NCBI GenBank assembly: GCA_020634855.1
Contig: JACKAU010000021.1
Span: 1-64,000 of the forward strand
From: Anaerolineales bacterium
GTDB taxonomy: Bacteria > Chloroflexota > Anaerolineae > 4572-78 > J111
Length of the DNA: 64,000 bases
Reading direction: 5' to 3'
A program made the translations under genes and the position numbers. Numbering within the stretch: the stretch's first letter is position 1; each line of letters begins with the position of its first letter. Below the pieces are notes generated by a model. That model had not been told where the DNA came from and ran no database searches. It saw only the letters and a program-made list of their open reading frames with translations. Below are positions 57,931-64,000 of the stretch, in pieces.

Positions 57931-58464
57931 ATGAACAGAAAGTCATTCTACCTATCGTTACTTTTGCTGGCTGCGGTAGCCGTGCTGGCTGGCCTGCTCA
58001 CCTCTCCTGCTGCGGCAGACGGAAATCCGTCGGTATCGGGCCACGGGAACACTATCAGTCTTGGGAAACTAAGAACTTTCTCTTTCACTGCGGTCCAGCA
58101 TGCGGATGGCACGGTGACTGGAGAGACGGAAACCTTCAATCGGGGCTATCCTATCAGGGTACACTCGAAGATTGATTGTCTCAAATTCGACGAAGGAAAC
58201 AAGGCCATCGCAAGTGGACCGATTACTCAGTCATCTGATCCTGAGGTCGCTGCCGTAGGTCTCATCGCCGTCTTCGGTATCGAAGACAATGGCGAAGGCG
58301 AAAACGCTCCCCCTGATAGGATCACCTCAGTAGAAGTCTATGCGCCGGAAGAGGGAATAGACTGCAATGACCTTACGTTTGTAGGCGATGAACTTCAGAA
58401 AAGTGGAGAAGTTGTGAACGTCTTAAACCCCATACTGGCTGGCAACATTCAGGTTAAACCATAG
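57931..58464 (+). CDS. Secreted protein of unknown function
   Basis: 177 residues with a clear signal peptide (MNRKSFYLSLLLLAAVAVLAG, cleavage near AAAD). The mature part is a beta-rich domain with SGHGNTISLGKLRTFSFTAVQ, HADGTVTGETE, KIDCLKF, GNKAIASGPI and DNGEGENAPPDRIT. This pattern, with its two Cys (IDCL, IDCN) and DNGEG-PPD, recurs in small exported proteins of Actinobacteria and Chloroflexota, function unknown to me. AAGGAG lies 13 bases before the ATG. It is followed by a terminator-like hairpin, so it is probably a single transcription unit. Confidence 0.8.
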   Translation: MNRKSFYLSLLLLAAVAVLAGLLTSPAAADGNPSVSGHGNTISLGKLRTFSFTAVQHADGTVTGETETFNRGYPIRVHSKIDCLKFDEGNKAIASGPITQSSDPEVAAVGLIAVFGIEDNGEGENAPPDRITSVEVYAPEEGIDCNDLTFVGDELQKSGEVVNVLNPILAGNIQVKP

Positions 58465-58918
58465 CAGCCTTCCACAACACCACGCTTAGGGACTGGGCCA
58501 CCTCCAAGCCTTAAAAGGCCTGCGGGTGGCCGCTAGATTGGCATGGGATTCCCCGGAAGGGAAAGACCTGCCGAGTAAGGCACGGCTACTTTGCCGCTGG
58601 TGACAAAATGTTCTCTCAGGGTCTTGCTTGAAGCAGCATCCCAACGGGGTTGCACTATTCATGACGAAGAGCCACTTTCATCTGGCCATGCCTGGCCCAA
58701 CGCACCGGTTGGGGTGATGATTACCTTGCCCCTTTGACCAAGGGCGTTTTCCACACTAAAAGGTTTAGCCAAACCATCGACCTTTTCATTAATTCTTCTA
58801 AAATTAATCGCAGGAACGAGCCTGAGGCCAATAACGCCGACGGCTCGCTCCTGACCCATCAGCCCGGTGAGGAATAGCGGTCTCTTCATCGTCCGTGGAC
58901 AATTGGAGATAACTTCTT
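58465..58918. other. Intergenic region between secreted protein and WD40 gene
   Basis: 454 bases. A G+C-rich stem GGCCACC (58496) / GGTGGCC (58531) with inner AGCC / GGCC pairs may terminate the upstream gene. The remainder contains no gene I accept; a 76-codon minus-strand frame at 58659-58889 has no ribosome-binding site. Confidence 0.5.
58496..58531 (+). terminator. Possible terminator hairpin after the secreted-protein gene
   Basis: GGCCACC (58496-58502) pairs with GGTGGCC (58525-58531), with AAGCC TTAAAA GGCCT in between adding pairs. It lies 31 bases after the stop. The T-run after the stem is absent, so the call is tentative. Confidence 0.45.
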
Positions 58919-59977
58919 ATGCGACGAAACCAGCAATGGATGATGTGGGGGGCAATAGGGGGCGGCCTGGGGCTGCTGGCCTTGCTGCTGTGGTTAACTC
59001 TACCCCGACCGGAGAACACCGCCCCGTCAACCCTGGAACCGGCGGCGACCCTGCCGATTGAGGGGTTGATTGTCTCGCTGGCCTTCAGCCCCGATGGCCA
59101 CACCTTGGCTGTGGCCGCCGGCAACCCGAAGGCCAAAGGCTCGCTAACCCTGTGGCATATTCCGGAGATGCAGCTCAGCCAGACGTTGGCGGCGGAGCAC
59201 GATAATACGGTCTGGAGCGTGGCGTTTAGTCCCGATGGCCAGACGTTGGCCGCGGGCAATCAAAGCAATCGTATCCAACTATGGCATGTGCAGGACGGCG
59301 AACTCCTTGCCTCCTGGTCGCAGCCGACCAATCCGAGCGATCCCAAGAGCGTGGCCAAAGGCGTCCGGGCTGTCGCGTTCAGCCCCGATGGGCAGTACTT
59401 GGCCTCAGCCGGGGTCGATACGGTCTGGTTATGGGATGTGGCGGATGGCCGTTTGCTGCTTACGCTGCCCAATCGGGAGCCGGAAGTGACGTTTAGCCCT
59501 GATGGGCAACGGTTGGCGACTCGCAGCCAGGAGGGCCAAATTGACCTGTGGTCGGTGGCCGACGGACAAGTGGTGACGACGATAGCCGATCCCGACCCTG
59601 GCCTGTGCCCCCTGGCCTTTAGCCCCGATGGCCAGCTTATCGCCTCGTGTCAACGTAAGGGGGGGATTAACCTGATCCATCTCCCTGACGGTGAGGTAGC
59701 TGCTGCGCTGGAGGGGCATCCGGGGGGAACCACCAGGGTCGCCTTTAAACCGGACGGCGCTATGTTGGCTTCCAGCGGCGTGGACGATCAAACGGGCAGC
59801 GGCGAGGTTGTTCAACCCGTTTCAGCGCCTCGGTTGTGGGGGTTGGATACGGGGCAGTCCGTGCAGCGCTTCAAGACCTCCACCGGGTTCATCCGCGGGC
59901 TGGCGTTCAGCCCGGACGGACAGTGGCTGGCCTCCGGTGGTACGGACGCAGTGGTTTATCTGTGGGCAATAGAGTAA
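58919..59977 (+). CDS. Membrane-anchored WD40 seven-blade propeller
   Basis: 352 residues. One N-terminal helix (WGAIGGGLGLLALLLWLTL) anchors the protein, and the rest is a WD40 propeller. Seven copies of the FSPDG turn are visible (FSPDGHTL, FSPDGQTL, FSPDGQYL, FSPDGQRL, FSPDGQLI, FKPDGAML, FSPDGQWL), matching a closed seven-blade ring. Blades end in LWH, LWDVAD, LWSVADG and LWAIE. It is likely exposed outside the cytoplasmic membrane as a binding scaffold. The stop is 35 bases from the 42-bp array B. No partner gene is evident. Confidence 0.88.
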   Translation: MRRNQQWMMWGAIGGGLGLLALLLWLTLPRPENTAPSTLEPAATLPIEGLIVSLAFSPDGHTLAVAAGNPKAKGSLTLWHIPEMQLSQTLAAEHDNTVWSVAFSPDGQTLAAGNQSNRIQLWHVQDGELLASWSQPTNPSDPKSVAKGVRAVAFSPDGQYLASAGVDTVWLWDVADGRLLLTLPNREPEVTFSPDGQRLATRSQEGQIDLWSVADGQVVTTIADPDPGLCPLAFSPDGQLIASCQRKGGINLIHLPDGEVAAALEGHPGGTTRVAFKPDGAMLASSGVDDQTGSGEVVQPVSAPRLWGLDTGQSVQRFKTSTGFIRGLAFSPDGQWLASGGTDAVVYLWAIE

Positions 59978-60012
59978 TCGCGGCGGCGTGAGGGCACTCA
60001 GGCGTTCTGCGG

Positions 60013-60400
60013 CGACCGATCAGGGCATCGAAAAACGACCGACGAGTTTTTTCACGACCGATCAGGGCGTCGATCAACGACCGACGAGTTTTTCCACGAC
60101 CAATCGGACGTTGAAAAACGACCGACGAGTTTTGCCACGACCGATCAGGACGTCGAAAACGACCGACGAGTTTTGCCACGACCGATCAGGACGTCGAAAA
60201 ACGACCGACGAGTTTTTCCACGACCGATCAGGACGTGAAAACGACCGACGAGTTTTCCGACCGTCAGGACGTCGAAAAACGACCGACGAGTTTTCCACGA
60301 CCAATCAGGACGTTGAAAAACGACCGACGAGTTTTGCCACGACCGATCAGGACGTCGAAAAACGACCGACGAGTTTTTCCACGACCGATCAGGACGTCGA
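60013..60400. repeat. 42-bp tandem array B (about 9.5 units)
   Basis: Contiguous units of 37-42 bases, modal 42: CGACCGATCAGGACGTCG, AAAAACGACCGACGAG, TTTTTCCA. It fills the gap between the convergent WD40 and RpiB-like genes. Each unit can form GTCG-AAAAA-CGAC, and alternatively CGA (positions 5-7) with TCG (16-18). In units 3 and 8 the G and C of that second stem change together to A and T. There are no spacers. Open frames on both strands reflect the multiple-of-three period and are broken by indels. The sequence is unrelated to array A. Confidence 0.85.
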
Positions 60401-60426
60401 TTAGTCATTGCCGCGTTTGGAATCGA

Positions 60427-60867
60427 TTATTTGTGGCGGGCTTCAATGTCTTTCAAGTGGTCGATGGTGGCGACCTCGTCGGGGCGGACCGTTTCCGAAA
60501 ACCAGGCGTCGAGAATTTCCTGGGCGACTTCCGGCGAGGTGGCGCGCAGGCTCATGACCAGCACATTGGCGTCGTTCCACCAGCGCGCGCCTTTGGCCGT
60601 TTGAGCGTCGCCGCAGAGGGCGGCCCGGATACCGGGGACTTTGTTGGCGGCAATCGAAGCGCCGGTGCCGGTGTAGCAAAACAGCACGCCTTCGTCAGAC
60701 GCGCCGGTGGCGACGGCATCGGCCAGTTGTTCGGAGGCCAGCGTCCAGGGGAGGTCGTCATCGGCTAGTGGGCCGTGCAGTGAAACCTCGTGGCCGTGTT
60801 GGGCTAGGTAGTCAATGACAAAATCGGTTAGATGGGTTTTTTCATCGCTGGCAACGGCTATTTTCAT
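60427..60867 (-). CDS. RpiB/LacAB-like sugar-phosphate isomerase family protein, atypical active site
   Basis: 146 residues with the RpiB fold: MKIAVASDEKTHLTDFVIDYL, FCYTGTGASIAANKVPGIRAAL, WNDANVLVMSLRATSPE. RpiB enzymes usually have GSDHAG at the start and CGTGIG around the catalytic Cys. Here the first is ASDEKT, with His missing, while the Cys (Cys64) and Gly-Thr-Gly are kept. It may therefore act on another sugar phosphate or be non-catalytic. The ATG overlaps the end of the upstream 82-codon gene by four bases (60864-60867). Confidence 0.82.
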   Translation of the reverse strand: MKIAVASDEKTHLTDFVIDYLAQHGHEVSLHGPLADDDLPWTLASEQLADAVATGASDEGVLFCYTGTGASIAANKVPGIRAALCGDAQTAKGARWWNDANVLVMSLRATSPEVAQEILDAWFSETVRPDEVATIDHLKDIEARHK

Positions 60868-61112
60868 GTATCAATCCTTCCGGTAATGGCGCTAATAGTA
60901 GGAAAGCGGTCAGAGTATATCCAACCAGACAGGTTTCCAAGACCATCATTTGGAAATTTGTCGGTTGGGTCTGGGCCGTCATTGTACGCTACTTCAGAGT
61001 CATCCGCAATCTCGAGCCAAAGTTCGCAGCAGGGGACTAAGGCGCCGGAGGCCATCCCAATGAGCGTGCCGGACCGCCAAGCTTTTTCGATGGTATCTAA
61101 GATAAATTTCAT
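60864..61112 (-). CDS. Small hypothetical protein coupled to the RpiB-like gene
   Basis: 82 residues with a good ribosome-binding site (AAGGAG, 8 bases before the ATG) and an ATGA overlap with the RpiB-like gene, which support translation. Starts MKFILDTIEKAWRSGTLIGM. No family is recognised. It contains two adjacent cysteines (VPCCELW) and an acidic middle part (EIADDSEVAYNDGPDP). Probably a helper or product of the same two-gene operon; role unknown. Confidence 0.55.
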   Translation of the reverse strand: MKFILDTIEKAWRSGTLIGMASGALVPCCELWLEIADDSEVAYNDGPDPTDKFPNDGLGNLSGWIYSDRFPTISAITGRIDT

Positions 61113-61178
61113 TTCTTCGCTCCTTATCTCAGGCTTTTCAAAAACAATGTCAGGCGCATTTTTGGGCGCAAGTTCAAC

Positions 61179-62441
61179 TTAGGTTACTGTTACCTCATGC
61201 GGCAGGATCATATTGCCTAAGTAGCCCTTCTCGTTAAAGGGAATGGATTTGCTTTGGGTTCGACCGGCGCCATCGGTGGCCCGGGTCATTAGGGTATAGC
61301 GGCCGGGACTGGGGTTCCAGGGGAACTCAAAGCGGGTCCAGGCGTAACGCATGATCGGATCAATTAAGGTCGCCGGTTGCCAGCTATGGCCATTATCGTC
61401 GCTCCACTCGACCTGAATGATTTTGTAAGGCGAGTGGGCATACCCCCGGAGCATTTGGGGGCCGGCGGAGAGTTCGGCCGGCCGGGGTAGGGTTAACGAA
61501 CTTTTGACCGATTGTAAGGTTGCTGCCTGTCCTTCGGCTTCGCCTTCCGGGGGATAGTCATCGCCAATGAGTACATACGAGGTGTTGTTGTTGTGAGACC
61601 ATAACGTTTCGGAGGAAACCTGGATTTTTCCAAGCCACTTGATGCTGCTGCTGCCCACCCAACCGGGGACAATGGCCCGTAACGGAAAGCCATGGTCGGG
61701 CGGCAACGGTTGGCCGTTCATCGCGTAAGCCAGGATGGTGTCGGGGTCGAGGGCTTTATCCAGCGGAATGGTCCGTCGAAAGCCGCCGGCCGGGGCTTCT
61801 TCATCCAAGCCAATCAACATTACATCGGCTGCGTTAGGCTTTACTCCAGCTATCATCAAGACATCACGCAGCCGAACACCGGTCCACTCGGCCATGCCGA
61901 TTGCGCCCGTTTGCCACGGCGTACCGGAGGCTTCCTGCCCCATAACCTCGCCAAAAAAGCCCCGCCAGTTACCGCCACACTCGACCGTGGCAAACAGGGT
62001 GCGGCTGGGGAGGTTGAGGATATCTTTATACGTTAGGGTCAGGGGGGTTGCGATTTGATCACCTTCTACTGTTAAGACATAACTATCGATATCTACCTGC
62101 AAGCTGGCCGGCGCGTTATTGTGGACAAAGAAGAGTTCGACGGGCGTAATAAATCCTGCCATATCTTCCAGATGGGTTTCCAGGCTGCTGGCGCCATGTT
62201 GTATAAACGGCGTTGCGTCTTTCGCAAAGGGTGATACGGCTTTAGCGGCTTCTGCCGCGTTTTGCGGCTCCGGCGCGGCCAGGTTACCGGCTGCATATGC
62301 GCCAGCAATCGGCCCGGGGCTGTCGGCCGAGAACGTCTGAAAAAACTGGCGGCGCGAGGCCGTCGGGCTTGGTTCTTCTTCCAGAGTTACAATGGCTGGG
62401 TAAGCCGTGAGTGCTGAGTCTTGATGATTACTGTTTGACAT
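61179..62441 (-). CDS. Sulfite-oxidase-like molybdopterin oxidoreductase, Tat-exported
   Basis: 420 residues from the ATG at 62441 with GGAGG upstream; the frame upstream to 62588 is not coding. A twin-arginine-like SRRQFF motif (about residues 30-35) is followed by an Ala/Gly stretch. The molybdenum-binding Cys155 is in FATVECGGNWRGFFG, and GWVGSSSIKWLGKI, NGQPLPPDHGFPLRAIVPG and the C-terminal beta-sandwich (VEWSDDNGHSWQPA) match the sulfite oxidase family. Likely oxidises sulfite or a related S-oxide outside the cytoplasm. No haem subunit gene is adjacent; the cytochrome lipoprotein at 1241 is distant. Confidence 0.88.
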   Translation of the reverse strand: MSNSNHQDSALTAYPAIVTLEEEPSPTASRRQFFQTFSADSPGPIAGAYAAGNLAAPEPQNAAEAAKAVSPFAKDATPFIQHGASSLETHLEDMAGFITPVELFFVHNNAPASLQVDIDSYVLTVEGDQIATPLTLTYKDILNLPSRTLFATVECGGNWRGFFGEVMGQEASGTPWQTGAIGMAEWTGVRLRDVLMIAGVKPNAADVMLIGLDEEAPAGGFRRTIPLDKALDPDTILAYAMNGQPLPPDHGFPLRAIVPGWVGSSSIKWLGKIQVSSETLWSHNNNTSYVLIGDDYPPEGEAEGQAATLQSVKSSLTLPRPAELSAGPQMLRGYAHSPYKIIQVEWSDDNGHSWQPATLIDPIMRYAWTRFEFPWNPSPGRYTLMTRATDGAGRTQSKSIPFNEKGYLGNMILPHEVTVT

Positions 62442-62470
62442 CGTTAACCTCCATTTGAAAAAAAGTTTTG

Positions 62471-62622
62471 TAGGGCAAATCGCTGACTTGTCGTTAGTGC
62501 TGATGATGATGAAAGTTGGCCCTGTTGTCGATGGCTGCCGGTCTAATTGCAATGTTCGGGAAAAGATACTGTGACTGATACTGACCATAGGATACCAAAT
62601 TCTGGTGGCGTTGTCTGTCCTA
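62471..62622. repeat. MITE-like element M3, degenerate copy
   Basis: It begins TAGGGCAAATCGCTGACTTG, matching the left end of M2 with few changes, and ends near TGTCCTA (62616-62622). The interior is shorter (152 bases) and not clearly palindromic. It occupies the gap upstream of the molybdoenzyme gene, and its promoter may lie inside. Confidence 0.5.
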
Positions 62623-62639
62623 AGATCAGGGCAGTTTTG

Positions 62640-63407
62640 TCATAGAATCGGGACAATTTGATACTGTTCGTGGTGGTTCGGGATGACGATTAGGTCGGCC
62701 TCTTTGTACGGCTCCAAGAGGAGAAGCAACTGCCGGCGCTGGCGTTCATCGAAATGATCCGCGAACAGAAACCGCAATAGGTGCAGCCGATTCTGCTCCG
62801 AATCAGGAAAGCGGACGACGTAATCGATGCGCTGTTTGTAATAGGGATAGTCAAACTGGGCGAGAACCCTCTCCAGATCTTCGCCGGTGTGATAGGGCAG
62901 CGATTGGCCCAGTAGGGGCAGGCTGGACTCCCAGATTTGAGCTAACGTGTTGTCTCGTCCGCCCATTGCGGTGATAAAGCGGCTTGTTGGCTTGAGACTC
63001 CGGACAATCTGTTCGACGACAGCAGCGAGGTCCGGCACGTAATAGAGCACGTGATTCGCCAACGCGAAATCATAGGGCTGAGATGTGTTCATGGGCATAG
63101 CTGACCAGGCATCGATCGTATGGGCGGTGAAGCGCTGTAGGCACGCCTGGGCTGCTTGCCGGTAGCTGGCATCCGGCTCCACGAGCGATAAGTACAGGTG
63201 CTCAGGTGGGGCTTGCAGACTGGTTAAGAGCAGGCTGGTGAAATTGCCGGAGCCACAACCGAAATCCAGCCACCGCAGCGCTGCCTCTGTTTCGAGACGC
63301 TGCCGTAGAAAGGGTAGATAACCTTCCATATCGGCCTGGGCTTCTGTCGTGTGAGCTTCGAAGAAGGCATAGTCGGCATGGAGGGTGGAAAAGTCTTTTT
63401 TCGTCAT
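62640..63407 (-). CDS. Class I SAM-dependent methyltransferase
   Basis: 255 residues with SAM motif I WLDFGCGSGNFTSLLL (about 44-59), motif II LVEPDASYRQ and motif IV FALANHVLYYVPD. The C-terminal part (YVVRFPDSEQNRLHLLRFLF) suggests a lid that recognises the substrate. No specific family is assigned. It starts 26 bases after the end of the neighbouring methyltransferase gene, so they form an operon. Substrate unknown. Confidence 0.85.
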   Translation of the reverse strand: MTKKDFSTLHADYAFFEAHTTEAQADMEGYLPFLRQRLETEAALRWLDFGCGSGNFTSLLLTSLQAPPEHLYLSLVEPDASYRQAAQACLQRFTAHTIDAWSAMPMNTSQPYDFALANHVLYYVPDLAAVVEQIVRSLKPTSRFITAMGGRDNTLAQIWESSLPLLGQSLPYHTGEDLERVLAQFDYPYYKQRIDYVVRFPDSEQNRLHLLRFLFADHFDERQRRQLLLLLEPYKEADLIVIPNHHEQYQIVPIL

Positions 63408-63432
63408 TGAGATCTCCTCTCGTTAGTAGGGT

Positions 63433-64000
63433 TTATCCTTTGGACCGATAACCCCAGGCCTGAACCACACGAGGCAGACTAAGCACCGTATGATGGTCAT
63501 CAGCGAAGGCATACAATGCTTCAACAATGGCCTCTATCTCTGGCTCGGTGGCCAGTTGGTGGCCTAAAACAGAATAGCGAATGTAATCCATTGTCAGTGG
63601 AGCCATGATTTTGGCTTCACCTTGGCGCGCCGCCGGCTGAACCACATTCATCCGCACGTTTTCAAAATTAGCTTCGATCAGGAGGCTTGGCAGACGTGGT
63701 CCAATGTTCGGGTCGGCCCCGGCCCGACGAACAACCTCGCTATAGAGTTCAACATAGCGATCAAACGTGGCTGAAGCCGGGTAACAAAAGTGACCGGTGA
63801 AGTCAATATCTTCAACCACCATAACCCCGCCAGGGCGTAACAGTTGGGCCATCTTGGCTAAAACCCCGGCCGGATCGGGTAAATGGGTCAATATGAAACG
63901 ACCGTAAATGAGATCGAATTCAGAACCGCCTGACCAGGCGGTTATATCTGAAACCTCAAACGTCACATTGTCCAGATGCTGGGCCTTAGCTTCGCATTTG
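63433..64000 (-). CDS. SAM-dependent methyltransferase, 5' end outside window
   Basis: 189 codons are visible; a possible GTG start at 63966 exists, but the frame is open to the window edge and the upstream residues KCEAKAQHLDNVTFEV look like the normal strand after motif II, so the true start lies outside. Motifs: FDLIYGRFILTHLPDPAGVLAKMAQLLRPGGVMVVEDIDF. This resembles UbiE/COQ5-like class I methyltransferases. The methyltransferase at 62640 follows in the same direction. Confidence 0.85.
   Translation of the reverse strand, partial: KCEAKAQHLDNVTFEVSDITAWSGGSEFDLIYGRFILTHLPDPAGVLAKMAQLLRPGGVMVVEDIDFTGHFCYPASATFDRYVELYSEVVRRAGADPNIGPRLPSLLIEANFENVRMNVVQPAARQGEAKIMAPLTMDYIRYSVLGHQLATEPEIEAIVEALYAFADDHHTVLSLPRVVQAWGYRSKG

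Noticed and set aside
58659..58889. 76-codon minus-strand gene
   Set aside because: No ribosome-binding site and no recognisable domain, in a gap already explained by promoter and terminator signals.
59988..60408. Open frames across array B on both strands
   Set aside because: Same periodicity artefact; composition does not resemble protein and there is no start signal.
1..64000. tRNA or rRNA genes, riboswitches (TPP near thiO, cobalamin near the corrinoid fusion)
   Set aside because: I looked for the T-loop GGTTCGA pattern and the known riboswitch core words and did not find convincing matches; a covariance-model search would be decisive.

Overview
The window reads as part of a free-living bacterial chromosome of fairly high G+C, most likely a Chloroflexota (Anaerolineae-like) metagenomic genome. 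This placement is an inference from gene style: lipoproteins with long Pro/Thr or Glu/Pro linkers, secreted beta-propellers, an HdeD-phosphoesterase fusion, many LuxR-type two-component systems and no obvious outer-membrane proteins. I see no rRNA or tRNA gene, no CRISPR array with cas genes and no intact insertion sequence.

Layout. 1-19.8 kb is mixed housekeeping and envelope genes: a truncated ScyD-like propeller, a cytochrome c lipoprotein, a paired membrane/TPR unit, mnmD, thiO, glgP, a MATE exporter, an FtsX-like permease, folB, a 48-residue membrane protein too short for ordinary ORF calling, a CrtI-like oxidoreductase, and a rhomboid/TPR-zinc-ribbon operon. 20-27.3 kb holds a MocR-type regulator, tryptophanase, a duplicated small membrane protein and a NarL-type kinase/regulator pair. 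27.5-31.8 kb is accessory: a 42-bp tandem array, an A+T-rich orphan gene, a small membrane protein and a SLOG(LSDAT)-plus-SLATT membrane protein of the predicted nucleotide-signalling/conflict class.

33.6-45.6 kb is one sugar-sensing and uptake locus. A leftward signalling operon (REC-kinase, LuxR regulator, sugar-binding lipoprotein, large membrane kinase) diverges from a rightward ribose-type ABC operon (permease, binding lipoprotein, double ATPase, frameshifted ribokinase-family kinase, RbsD). A perfect 26-bp dyad lies between them. The two binding proteins are close paralogues, so one probably senses and the other transports the same ligand.

49.4-56.9 kb is a rightward catabolic cluster: GntR/UTRA regulator with four helically phased 10-bp repeats at its start, DeoC-like aldolase, ferritin-like diiron protein, a UroD-type methyltransferase fused to a corrinoid protein (the CmuA domain order), Zn alcohol dehydrogenase and creatininase-fold hydrolase, followed by a decayed ISL3-type transposase. 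57.9-64 kb has a secreted protein, a 7-blade WD40 protein, a second 42-bp array, an RpiB-like protein, a sulfite-oxidase-like molybdoenzyme and two methyltransferases, the last cut by the window end.

The most striking overall feature is intergenic. Nearly every gap carries a local palindrome or periodic repeat. Several families recur kilobases apart (TA-flanked hairpin MITEs, TGGAGCGACAAAG dyads, TAATTGGTAA palindromes, AGACAGAATTAA palindromes). Two arrays of unrelated sequence share the same 42-bp period.
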